Source: Montifringilla adamsi
Lineage: Eukaryota; Chordata; Aves; Passeriformes; Passeridae
NCBI GenBank assembly: GCA_017590115.1
Contig: JAGGNK010013558.1
Span: forward strand, 8,165,969 to 8,229,968
DNA: 64,000 bases
Reading direction: 5' to 3'
Numbering within the stretch: position 1 is the first letter of the stretch; the number at the start of each line of letters is the position of its first letter. A program made the position numbers and the translations under genes. Below, piece after piece: positions 21,483 through 32,960 of the stretch. Below the pieces are notes generated by a model. That model made no database searches, was not told the DNA's origin, and was given only the letters and a program-made list of their open reading frames with translations.

Positions 21483-24400
21483 GACAGACCAGGACCTCAA
21501 AATAGCAGGTTTATACTTAAAACTATTTGAAAAAAAAAATATTTATAAGTCCAAAGAAACCAAAGACTTATTTCACCTGCATTATGACTTTGTTCTAAGA
21601 CACACACTTTAGTAGGATGACGACTTGCAAAAAACAGAGAGGAAGAAGGAAGCGAAATGGAGGGAACGGAACGGAAAGCAAAGAGAAGAGGAACAGACCA
21701 CTGGTCTTACACCTTTGCCCATTATCATCTTCACCGTACTTGGCTGTTTAGTGGTTTGGAGCATAGTGATTTCCTGTCATTGAGCAGACATCTCTTTGGA
21801 TACAGCTCTTCATGTCCACAGCACTTGCCATGGAGGTGTCAGTGTGTCCGTACTGCGTGCACGCCAGTGGGTAGGGACTTAGGGCTGGTCTCCAGAGAGG
21901 GCTGTGCCAGGGCACGGCCCACAGAGCGTGGAGTCGTCTGAATTCCTTGGAACGGTAGTGTGATTGTTGCTGTTTCACTGTTTGAACTTGGCTGGTGCAA
22001 TGCCTCGAAACGAGTTCAAACTAGGCAAAGAAATTTTGAATGGTACCTAAACCAGTGCATTCTCTTTGTTTGTTAAGGAATGTTCAGATTTAAAAAAGGA
22101 AAACTATTCCATCCATAAAAAAAATCGACTAGCTACCAAAGAACACATTTAATAATTGTATTGCAGGTATTTTATTGCAATGATTTTAATATTCCAAAGC
22201 TATTTTTACACAAATACTATGTAGAGTTATAGGTATAAACTAATCTAACTGTATAACACATAAAACTTGTAATCAAGACTGTTATTTGCAATTAGTAAAA
22301 CCACACTATCGTTTCTTTCTGTGATTGGCAAGAAAGAATGTCACCCGAGGAGATCACAGCCCCTGGCAGAGCACGGGCACCGAGCACGGGATGCTGCTTC
22401 CATTGAACTCAGTGAGCCCTTTCCTCACTGCCTTCAACGGGAGCACAAGGAGGAGCCGCGTGTGGCACCGCGTGTGGCACTGTGTGTGACACCGCGTGTG
22501 ACACTGTCCCCAGGCTGCAGCCCGGGCGCTGTGTTCCAGAGTGGCTCAGCTCTGCCATCTAGCCTGCGAACAGGAGACCTGAGGCACTCAGGATGCAAAA
22601 AATGAAACGAATTGAGGGATGCAAAACCACAGGGCTCAGCGTCTGATCAATACTCATTGACATTAGTGAGCTTTTTTTTACCTATCGACTTTACCAGGCA
22701 AAGGAATAGTAACAGCTTTGACGGCTCGTGGTCCTTTCCTCCTGGAAACAGTGGTACAACATCAGTTAACGTGGGGGGAGCTCCGAGGGGAGCTCCAGGA
22801 GTGCTTTTGGAAGGAGGAATTGTGATCTCTCTGAAGTCAAGAGCAAAATTCCCATGACACCGAGATACAGCCCGATGTTTTGTGGCTCTGTATCTGTGTG
22901 CAGCAGGCTGAGCTTTTGTGCCGTGCATTCTTTCTTGCTCATCTATTAGTCAGGATAATGCATGAAATAGTTTGAAGTTTGTAGCTGAAAAGCTTTAAAC
23001 GCTCTGTTGCTAACAGACCCATAGGAGAGAAATCATCCCATTCCTACTCTGATAAAACTAAAGAGAAAAGCGTGAAATATCTGCATATTAAATTATAATG
23101 TAAGGGGAAAGTAGATTTAAAAACCATACATGTGCCTGTTAGATTTCTAACTGGTATTTCAAATTACTGTAGTAATTATGCTAGGTATATTAAATTCCAA
23201 AATAAGCAAATATGCAGGTATAGGCCCAATGCAAGGACTAGAAATAGGTAATCTTACTTCCAACCTTTTTGTTTTTAAGGAAAAAAAAAAAGACAAAGGA
23301 AAATTCAAGGTAAACTAGAATCCAAACACTACAAACAGTAGCAGATACTGGTTGGGGGATGAAGCCCACTCAAAATACCAGTGACACCAAAGTAGAGCAA
23401 CTTTTGTAGCACCAGTTGTTTCCCAAGAGGACAGGGTCTAGTCAAGGTTCAGGTATACAGTTTATTTCCCCCCAGTGTTTAGAATACAGGTGAAATATCT
23501 CTTTATTAAAATAAAGTAAAATAAACCAAATATTTTTGGCACTAAATATTTCTCCGTATTTCAGTATGTTAAACCCACTTTAAGGCTGACAAGGCAATTG
23601 TCTATGAAAATGGCATCTAATCTGGACTTTTTTGAGTCTCTAGCTTACCTTAAATTTTAGGAAGCTTTCTTTTGAAGTGTTCCATCCCCATGGAGACATA
23701 ATTGACATGGAAACATTGATAAGCTCACATATAAAGTACCTTATGAATGCAGTCTCATTAGGGTAAGGTTAATAAAGGACAGTGATAAGTAATGGTTTAG
23801 TTTTTTCCAGCAAAACACTGCTTTGTAACGTACCTATAGTTTAGAGAATAAAGCCTTATTTATTTAAAACTTGAGAATTTAAAAATGCAGGGAAATTCAA
23901 AGTACATTGCCGCATTTTTAGTATTTCCATTGTATTGTCTTTATAGACTACTTGCTGAAACCAAAGAGAACTTTCATACCAGCATTAAATTTGCACCCAA
24001 TATGCAATTTCAGGATCTGTGATACACACACATGCAAGCCCCTAAACAGGACTGTGTATATGTACATGCACACACATTTTGATGGGGTGTATGTATGTAT
24101 GTATACATGTGCACACATGTGTCCACACACACCAAAACTGATGCACAAGTTGTAGATTTTAAGTGTTTTGGGTTTTTTACATGTCTGTTTAAGTAGATCT
24201 AAACCTTTTGGTTTTCTCTAAGCCATTAGGAACAAACCACTCTTCCCACAAGCAATATGCACCTCATACTCTGAATAGGCAAAGAACACAATTTCCTTCA
24301 ATTTCCTTCAAAACATGAAGCAAATAACTCTGGAACTGCTCAGTCTACCTGGAAAGCTGTGCTACCTCTGAGCAGACTGCCCAGCCACACCGACTGAAGC

Positions 24401-24835
24401 ACGGACAGGTTACCTGGTGCTCCCTTGCTCTGACTGGTGCCATGACTCAACAGGGCATCCTCGAAGGGGAGTTTCCTCTGATGCTGCATTTAACATTACC
24501 CAGGAAACCTGTCTCTGCCTCTTAGTGTCAGTATTTCAGCTCACTTAATTCCTGACAAAACGGATATTAGTTTCAAATTCGACAAGAGGATCTAAAACTC
24601 TGCCAGGAAGGATTAGGAGAGGGAGCAGAACCCAAAACAGTTTGGGAGCATCAGGAGATGGGGCTTCAGTCAAAGGTGACTCCAAGGGCATTAGGAACAT
24701 GCATTCAGCTCACAGGCTGCATCCAAACATGACCGCAGTGACCCGTGGGGGGAGGCTGGCCAAGAGGTGAACTGTCCTCATCCATCCCCATTGTAAATGG
24801 CATCATTAGATTTCTAGGAAAAAACCAAAATAAAC

Positions 24836-24836
<1 letters not shown>

Positions 24837-24866
<30 letters not shown>

Positions 24867-24884
24867 CCCCTCTACCCCCCCCCC
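24837..24884. repeat. A28 tract followed by a C-rich run
   Basis: A homopolymer of 28 A is directly followed by a C-dominated stretch, inside the presumed ONECUT1 3' UTR. Its length is likely unstable and may be imprecise in the assembly. Confidence 0.85.
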
Positions 24885-25545
24885 GCCCTCCTTCAGCCTG
24901 CCCCAGAGCGCTCCTTCAGCCCTGCGTGGCTCTCCAGGGCCGTAGCCTCCTCTCCTTACTCAGGTAAAGCAAACCCCACCAGAGCCAGCCAGCAACGGGG
25001 CTGCTGCTTGAGAGGTTGCTCCTGCACAGCCCAGGCCAGGAGCAAATTCCCAAGCAGCCGGGGTGGCCTGGCATGAGAGCAGCCCCAGGGCTGCCCGTGG
25101 GCACCGCGCTGCTCCTGGATTCCAGGACAGGGCCGGTGGAGGTGGGCACTGCCCCAGGGCTGCTGCTGCCCCCAGGGCTCACAGACACTGCTGAGCTTAT
25201 ACCAAAGAGTCTTAGGACACCTCTCCTCACCTGAGTTGTAAACAGGACATTTTTACCCCAAAAACGTTCCTTCTTTCTACTACTCTTCCTCCTATCCTCC
25301 TCCTCTTCCTTCTCCTTTGTACATAGGGATGAAAACTATGCATTTAGCAAACAAAGAGAAAGCACTTACCCTTTTCTATCTCACTGCGTTTGGGTGCATT
25401 CAAAGGCCCAGGGGCTAATTTTGAGACTTTGCTTAGCCTCCTGGTTTATTATTGTGGTGTGGTTAGCTTTACAATACATTTGGTAACTATTTGCTAAAGA
25501 CAAAGAAGCAAAAGGTAAGGAATAGCTACTTCCACGTGTTAAAAA

Positions 25546-25576
<31 letters not shown>

Positions 25577-25855
25577 TGTGTAAAGATCTACTATTTATAG
25601 TGTGAACCAAAGACGCTACCTCACTCGATTTCCATTGGTGATTTTAATCACATTGATGATACCAAAGAATACCAAAGATTTTTCATGCACGGCCTTGGTC
25701 TGGAAAGGGAACTCATCCTCCTTCTTACCCCCATCCCCTGACCCCCTTCCTCACCTTCACTCAGTGTGTAACCTTGTCTTCTTTCTTAGTGGTAATGCTA
25801 ATAACCTTATGAATACTTCTCTTGCTACAACTGCTACTACTGATGATGATAAGGA

Positions 25856-25880
25856 TAATAATAATAATAATAATAATAAA
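25856..25880 (+). repeat. (AAT)n microsatellite
   Basis: About eight AAT/ATA units in the presumed ONECUT1 3' UTR, between miR-9 sites. Confidence 0.9.
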
Positions 25881-26227
25881 GCTCTTGGCAAACATGTTGC
25901 AAACTTTGTAAACTCATAGGACGAGTGCCTTGCTTGAACCAAAGTGTTAAACCGCTGTTGACCTCTTTATCTCTCACCTTATACTCTTTGAATACCTCAG
26001 CCTGTTAGAAAGGCCACTAATGAAAAAAAGGAATAATTCTTCACCGTGGTGCTTTTTGCCGTGCAACCATGCAATGAAACTTTCTTTGATACCAAAGGAA
26101 AATGTTTTTTTCCACTTTCTTGCTGACAAACCAAAGGTTCCCTCCTCTTTCCCCCAAAGCAGCTTGAGTCCCTCAGCCCAGACAGGCCGTGCATCGCTTT
26201 TACCAATTCCTCCAAATACCTCATAGT

Positions 26228-26233
26228 AATAAA
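26228..26233 (+). terminator. Candidate ONECUT1 poly(A) signal (AATAAA)
   Basis: AATAAA is followed within about 10-35 bases by T/G-rich sequence (GGGTTATGTTGTATAG), as expected of a cleavage/polyadenylation site. It lies just after the last of the dense miR-9 sites (26130). Confidence 0.45.
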
Positions 26234-26250
26234 TCTTTAGGGTTATGTTG

Positions 26251-27229
26251 TATAGAGAGTCTATGTGATAAGGCAGAACTTACTAGTTTGATAATTGTTA
26301 AGGTTACTTAAAAAAAAGCTTTATAATTCTTATTTATTTTGTAGGGGTTGTTTTGTTTGTATATTCCTTTTATATTGTTTGGATTGGGTTTGGGTTTCTT
26401 CTTTTTTTCCTTTTTTTTTTTGGCAGAACTTCTCTGTTATACTCAAGGAAGATCTTATTCCTGGGAATGTTTCAAAGTGGGTAAAGATCGCTGTTTGCAA
26501 TGAATGCAAGAAAGGGAAACATGGCTTCAATTACTTTTGTTTCAACTAGGATGCTTTGTGTTTGCTAGTCGATGTTCTTTTCACAGGGTAAAAAAAGATA
26601 TTCTCTGCTGTGATAAATGGTTCCTATTTTTTCTCTATAATGTGCTGTGACTTTTAATTTAATTACATTTTGTATGCGCTTATTTAATCACTGCTTTAAT
26701 TTATGACTAAGTAGTTTAAAAAAAAAAATTGTATATAGTAGATTCAAAAATGGCCAAAGCTTTATGTTACAATCTTTTCATTCTTGATGCTGAGATGAAC
26801 TGAAGGAGAGTGCTTCTCTTGACTGCAGGGTGTATCTTCAGCCTTGTCTTGGCATGCACTTCCACCTGTGTTACAAACACTGCCAGGTTACCCCCCCAGG
26901 CCTCCCTTCCCCCCAACTTGTACATGCCAAAATGAGTGTTTCAAGGTAGTACTTTTGTCACTTAGAAAGCAGAAAGGCATTATTAGTGTGTTTTTTCTTT
27001 AATTTATTTGTCTTTTTCTAGAAAGATTGCTTTGTGGGTGAGACCCGCACATCCAAAGAATTTAAAAGTCGTTTAATGTTTAAAAGCACTGGCATTTGTG
27101 AGAGATTTTGCTGAGTTTTTCTTTTCCTTCGCCATTCGCACGGGTAGCGCAAGCAAGAAGCAGGCGCGGGCCTCGGGAGAAAAGCTGACTTGAATCTGGA
27201 AACCTTGCTCACGGAAAGGCCTTTGCGGC
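26251..27229 (+). other. AT-rich sequence beyond the first candidate poly(A) site
   Basis: AT-rich, with T-tracts (for example 26400-26422) and a single miR-9 7-mer-A1 word at 27053-27059. No coding frame of interest. It is either a distal extension of the ONECUT1 3' UTR or intergenic DNA. Confidence 0.4.
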
Positions 27230-27245
27230 AGGGGCTGGGACAGCG

Positions 27246-27474
27246 CGGCCTCGGGGCCACCCCGGGCCACCCCGGACCACCTGCTCCCCAGGCAGGGCTG
27301 CAGGGACGGGATGGGGTGGGATGGGATGGCTCCGGGGGGCTCAGGGCCACCCTGGGTCACCCCAGGTCACCTGCTCCCCAGGCAGGGCTGCAGGGACGGG
27401 ATGGGGTGGGATGGGATGGCTCCGGGGGGCTCAGGGCCACTCCGGGTTACCCCAGGTCACCTGCTGCCCAGGCA
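27246..27474. repeat. 90-bp-period GC-rich minisatellite (about 2.5 copies)
   Basis: The word CTGCTCCCCAGGCAGGGCTG starts at 27281 and 27371, and a diverged copy starts at 27461, giving an exact 90-base period. Internal (GGGAT)n words add a shorter periodicity. Because 90 is a multiple of 3, reading frames stay open through it, but no real protein is indicated. Confidence 0.85.
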
Positions 27475-27969
27475 GGAATGGGATGGGGTCCTTGGGGTGC
27501 AGCGGGGTCCCGGGGAAGCTGCAGCTCTGCCAGGCTCAGGGGCTGCAGCAGCGCCCTGGCTGCTGCACAGGGACCTGTGCCGAGTCCTGCCCTGGCACCC
27601 CCACAGCTCCAGGGAGGACAAGGCAGCTCGGAGTTGAAAAGCAAAAAAATATAGAAAGAGTCATGACAATGATACTTCTGCAAAGCTGATGATGGCATCA
27701 TGGCACAGAGGATAGGATGCCACTCACTTGTGGTTTGTTTTGCATAAAGACTAGGTTCTGGTTCAGCCAAACGTTGTGTACTGGCACGGTTTGTGATGGC
27801 TGTAAACGTTTCCTGTCCCGTGCAGTAACTGAGCCCCAGGTGTAGCTCATTTTCCTTTGAGGGGATAGTGGAGGGGTTGAGGGAGGGAAGGAGGAGGGCA
27901 GGGTCTGAGCTTTTGGTGGAAGTTACACTTTCTAGGTACATTTTTATACTTCAAGTATTGGAATGGGGC

Positions 27970-27975
27970 AATAAA
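27970..27975 (+). terminator. Candidate distal poly(A) signal (AATAAA)
   Basis: AATAAAG is followed by a T/G-rich stretch (about 28000-28040). This may be the distal end of ONECUT1 transcripts, or a chance match. Confidence 0.3.
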
Positions 27976-28267
27976 GACGCTCTGAAATGAAGGATCATTA
28001 AATGATCTGTTGGCGGGCATTGGCTCAGTGTCTGCTTTTAATCCAGGAGCTAATGCTGTGCAATGAGTTCTGCTTCACGTGGAGGGGCAGGCGAAGTTTT
28101 TAGTCTGTGAATCAGCACGAGCCGTCGAGCACTGGGCACGCTGTCCCGTCCCGTCCCGCTAGTTTGATTTTTCACGGAACGTTCTGCATTTACCGCACTT
28201 ACCGCATCCTCACCGTGGGGCCGCGTTAGTTTTGCAGCCTGACCCGAGCAGCGGGCAGTGCACGGCA

Positions 28268-28304
28268 CAGCCCTGTCTGTGCCCTGTCTGTGCCCTGTCT
28301 GTGC
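28268..28304 (+). repeat. Three-copy 11-bp tandem repeat
   Basis: The unit CTGTCTGTGCC is repeated three times in a row, in a short GC-rich patch upstream of the long A-tract. Confidence 0.8.
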
Positions 28305-28461
28305 CCTGCCTGGGCAGCGTGAGCCCCCCGCGACCCCCGGCCCGCCCCGCCCCTGCCCCGCCGCAGGGAGGGCGCCACAGACAATCACAGGTCCCAGCTC
28401 CGCAGGGGGAGGAAACCCTCCCAGAGCAAGCGGGAATTCTTCCAGAGCAACGGAACAAAAC

Positions 28462-28462
<1 letters not shown>

Positions 28463-28525
<63 letters not shown>
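28463..28525. repeat. Very long A homopolymer (63 A)
   Basis: Sixty-three consecutive A, followed by further A-rich sequence to about 28542. No retrocopy body, exon junctions or target-site duplication is evident before it, so I annotate it only as a homopolymer. The exact length in the genome is uncertain. Confidence 0.9.
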
Positions 28526-28527
<2 letters not shown>

Positions 28528-28889
28528 ATTAAAAAAAAAAGAAAAATAACGAATACGAAGCGAAGATTTTGCTAAAGCCCTTTGCTGCCATCTTTAGTTC
28601 GCCCATTAGGAAGCAGCAGTAGTTTATGCGTTGCATCTGCATTTCAGACTAAGTGATTATTGTACCTAATTACGGTTGATTGCTGATATTTCCTCACTCT
28701 CTCTCTTAGTCAAGCGCTTCTTCTGTATTTTTGTGTGTAGCGATGACAAGTGCAGTGCGCTAGGCATTGCCCTGGGTTGGGTATGAGTATCTCCTGTACT
28801 GCGTTAAGATTTCCTTAAGTTACTTTTTTTAAGCTTTGCTACTGTTCTCACTTTATGCCGTGCAATATCATCTGCTGTGTTTGCTAAGC

Positions 28890-28912
28890 AAAAAAAAAAA
28901 AAAAAAAAAAAA
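28890..28912. repeat. A-tract
   Basis: About 23 consecutive A. A short tandem duplication of GTTACAATGTTTCAGC follows at about 28950-28985. Confidence 0.8.
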
Positions 28913-28989
28913 GGAAAAAAGCAAGTGATGATGTCATCATGCTTTTCAGTGTTACAATGTTTCAGCGTTACAATGTTTCAGCGTTTATG

Positions 28990-31900
28990 TAGTCACAAAA
29001 ATGTAGTAAATAAAAGGTTGGATTTTCCAGCACTTTAAATTTAGACATTTCTTGCCTTCTTTTGTTTCTCCGTGTGCAGCCACAAGGCACCGGGCTGAGC
29101 CCGGGGGAGTAGGGGAGCCCCACGGGCAGCCCCGGCTCTCCCCTGGGAGGGACATCCCGGGCTGGGGGGAGAGGGGAGGGACACGGAAGGGCATCAAGGC
29201 TTCCCAGCACTGTCCTCTTCCCTCTATCCATGCAGCTGGGCAGCCCCTGCCCCCAGCAGGCACTCCATCCCATCCCATCCCATCCCAGTGGGCTCTGGAA
29301 AGATGAGTGCCAAGTGTCTGAGAGGCGAGTGAGGTTCATACCAGATGCATTTCTCTAATTGAGGGAAAAAACATTAAGAAAATAAGTGAAGCAAATAATC
29401 TTGGTTTCCTTTATATCATCTAAAGGTATGGATGTCACCAAACTAATTCACAGAGGTGTTTCCTTTTGTGTGATGGAGTCCACCCCAGGCCTGCAGGATC
29501 AATATTTAATTGTTTAAAGGGATATTGTATTCCTTTCCTGTCACTGTTGTTAATGCCTTTGCTCTCTGTAATCCCACGGGGTCTTTTCCTGGGGATCTGA
29601 TCAGAAAGATTACCCATCACTCGGGAGTGGTGGGAGGAGAGTCCCAGCCATAAAAGATTCAGGAATGCATTGAACCATTTTCTCTCTATCTCCTAATGAA
29701 GTGATGAAGCGTGTGCCACAAAATTTAACAGGGTTTTGTGGCAAATCAGGTTGCGCTGCTGAGAGGAGGATTAAACCTTCATCGTTGTCCCATAAATCAT
29801 GGCATCAGCTACATTTATTCTGATGGATGGTCCGGACTCTGCTGACAATATTTTATCTCTGGAAGCGCCTGCAGCCTGTGTCCTGATGTGCAATTTCTTT
29901 TTACTGCTAAGCTGAGAGGCACCGAGCGCATCCCTTCGGAGGCCTCCCCCCGGGCTTTGTATCTCAACACCATGTCAGGAAACCAAAGCAGCACCAGGAA
30001 CCCCTGTCCAGGGCAAGCACAAAGGCAAAGGGGATATAGGAGGCCAGAATTGTCCTCCATGCCAGCAGGAGTGCCTCTGGGATTTGTTCATCTGCAGATC
30101 ATATGGCCAGGCCTGGGATAACCCAGCTGCCTCGGTGACTGTCTCCATAGCATGGTGCTGGCCAGGGCCACAGTGCAAGGTGGGCTGTGCTCACCCTCAC
30201 CTGGCAGAGAAGGGGACAATCCAAAATGCTTTTTCTAAAAAAAAAAAAAATCCAGAGATGCCACAAGGGTTGAAGCACATCAGGCAGATGTGGGGAATGT
30301 TTCCCAGGTTCTCTTCCCATGGGCCAGGGGACAATGGGCAGGATGTGGGCAGAGCCTGTCACAGCCACAGCAGGTCCCCTCGCTGTGACCTCCATCCACA
30401 CCTCCTGTCCCTTGTTTCCTCCTCACACGAGTGACTTTGGTCACTAATCTCTGCTCAGGAGAGTGTCCCTGGGGTGCACCCATCCCATACTCACTGCCCC
30501 ATGTCCTTGGGCACCCCTGGCCACCCAGCCCAGGCTGTAGGGACAGGCCAGTCACAGGCAGGGGCAGCTGGGGTGCCCAGGAGCCTGCACGCTTCCCAGT
30601 TACTTCATCAAGTTAGAACTTTATTTTGGAGCTATATTTAACTCTGGTGTGTGCACCACTTATGCCAGCATGCTCAGGGGAGCGAGCTGGGCTTTCACAG
30701 AAGCCCACAACCCAAACACCAAAATGAGCTTCACAGATTTTATTTTCTGAGCACTGGCAGAATGCAAGGGGAGCGGAGCAGTGCAAACCCTGGACAGGGA
30801 GAGGAGTTGCTCTTGCCTCAGTTACATTTAGACCCTTTCTAGGAGGAAGACAGCAGCAGCAGCAGCAGCTGGACCCTGCCCTCACCCACCACGGGCAGCA
30901 GGGGTGGTGCAGCAGCTGCAGCCTGTTTGCATGTGGCTAAGCCAGGGCAATAAAGGCTGAGCTGGACCTTCTGCCCAGGTAGGGGAGCTGTGCCTGGTAA
31001 GGAGAGAGCTGGTGTGTTTGGGGGGAATATGGGCTGCTTTGTGTCCAGGTTTAGCTCTTTAGGGTTTTGTGTTTGTGTGTGGGGGGAGGAAGCTCTGGGT
31101 CATGGCTCAGGTGCCCTGTGTGTGATGAGGCAGTGCTGCTGTCAATGTTATAAATTACCAATAAATGCTAAAAGCCTCTAGCAGGGCTGTGGAGGGGAGG
31201 TGGGTAATGAGGCAGGGGACAGAGCTGCAGGGATGAGCAGCTGCTGGGGCTGCAGCTGGGCCTGTCTCTGAGGCAGGGACAGGGAGGGGTGGTGGTGCTG
31301 GGGCTGCCTGAAGATTGGGATAGGACCTGGACAAGTCCTGAGTTATTTTCTTCCTTTAGGGCACTGCTGGGGGAGAGGAGGCTGCACAGTGCCCAGCCCC
31401 CGTGCCAGGACAGGGGGACCATTATTCTGGTGACAACCCCTGTTGGATAGAGATGGCAGTATCACACCCATGCATCTAGGAGCCAGCACAGTTATTTATG
31501 TACAGGAAAATGCCCTTTGTAAAAAAATGGTCCATTCATCAAGCAAAACAATTTCCTGCCCAAGGGAGGTGCCCAGAATTTGAGTCTCAGTAATGATTTC
31601 AGTACTAATTATCACTTAAGGTTAAAGATGATTGGGAGGGAAAATTAATCCCTGTTATTGGCTTCACTAGGAAGAAGTACTGCAATGCAAAGTATAAGCA
31701 CCTAGTGGAGATGAATCCACAGTAGCTGCTAATACATAAACCAAACATTGCTCAAAATATCAGCTGGAAGTGGTTGGCAGCAGAGAGAGTGCCAAGGAAT
31801 GCCAACCCAGTCTGTGTGCTCTGCCCTGGGCACACAGTTATCCTCATATCACAGAAATGAACCCTTGGCCTAGCTGAGGGTGGCCATGCTTCTGTTTTGG

Positions 31901-32589
31901 TAGCCTCATGAAGAAAATACAATCCCAGACTTTACAACTGTCTCCCCGGGGCAGCATTGCTCAGCCAAGATCTGTCTACACAGGCAGGAGGGGCTGCTAG
32001 AAAGAGCTGCTGTGCTGTGTGTGACAGGGTTAACAGTCCCCTCCCCTGGTAAGGGTGAAAAGGATTTTTTTCTCCTTGGAACAGGGAGCCAAGCTGGCAG
32101 CCAAGCCACACCACTTTGTGAACCTGGTCAAAGGTTTTGTGTCTCTGGTGTCACCTGTGGCCTGGGCTCTTGGCACGCTGTTGCTGTCCCAAAGAACAGG
32201 TACCTGAGCTTTTGTCCTGCTGGACAAGCACAGCATGGCTTGACCAGGATGCTCAGCACGTGCCTGGCACAAAGCCCTGGGTCTCAGCACAGTGTGACTC
32301 CTGCCTGCTGTGCTTGGGTGAAAGGTAGCAGAGCATCTTACTTGAGCTTTGCTTGCTGGAGGACACTTCCAAAATCTGCCAGTGGTGTGAGAGCACTGTG
32401 AGGCACAAGGAAGACTCATAGCCATGGCAGGAGGTTGTGTGAGACCCCTGCCCTGCAGCAGTGAGGCTCCTGCAAGGGGCAGGCAGGGAGCAGTGGCCTC
32501 CTCGCTGGCAGTGTGTGCTGCCCAGGGTGACTGAGCCCCAGCCGCGGCTGTGTTCATCACAGACAGCCCTGGTGATGCAGGCACAGGGC
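28990..32589. other. Intergenic DNA, no gene seen
   Basis: Mixed-composition sequence with GC-rich patches and a short (CATCC)n run at about 29265-29287. Frames are short and show no family resemblance. I see no gene here. Confidence 0.5.
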
Positions 32590-32960
32590 GAGTGAATTAC
32601 TCAAATTACTCGAATCTCCCCAGTGGTGCAGGGAGATTCAATCTCAGCCTGGCATTAAATCAAGTCAGTGACATAGATCAAAGGATACTGCTTTAATCAC
32701 CTCGTTAGGCCACAGACATCATTAGTTACTCATTATGATGTGTTGATGCTGGCATTCTCTGTAACACAGTTATGTACACTCGCTATCAGACATTTTTCTC
32801 ATCAAACGGGATGTCAATACTTTAACATCTTAATGAGTTACAGTCAATATCCATTGCAATAAAGCTCGTGTTTTCTCATGATTTCATCTACCCTTAGGGT
32901 TTTGATTAAAATGGCCGCTTTTCCCAGGTAATTGATTGAGGAATTAGGGAAATTCCATGT
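32590..32960. promoter_or_regulatory. Candidate intergenic enhancer with TCF/LEF and ONECUT motifs
   Basis: A non-repetitive AT-rich block carries a perfect TCF/LEF word AGATCAAAGG (32675-32684), an ATTGAT core in TAATTGATTG context (32931-32936) and many TAAT/ATTA cores. It contrasts with the low-information DNA around it. Its position between ONECUT1 and ATOSA would suit a distal ONECUT1 enhancer; this is inference. Confidence 0.4.

Larger units (their letters stand above)
21419..26250 (+). other. ONECUT1: Probable long ONECUT1 3' UTR with miR-9 target cluster
   Basis: AT-rich sequence after the stop carries seven perfect miR-9 8-mer sites (ACCAAAGA) at 21559, 22135, 23960, 25201, 25606, 25661 and 25671. 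It also has ACCAAAG 7-mers at 23396, 25938, 26091 and 26130 and a CCAAAGA 7-mer at 21551. An 8-mer is expected less than 0.1 times in this length by chance. miR-9 is known to target ONECUT family mRNAs. The sites imply that the region is transcribed as 3' UTR to at least about 25.7 kb. A poly(A) signal with a T/G-rich downstream stretch at 26228 is a plausible end; a longer form could reach 27970. Internal AATAAA words at 21460-21482, 23771 and 23847 may give shorter forms. Confidence 0.7.

Noticed and set aside
28232..28575. Frames ending in poly-lysine before or across the long A-tract
   Set aside because: The lysine runs come from the 63-A homopolymer. No gene or retrocopy is evident.
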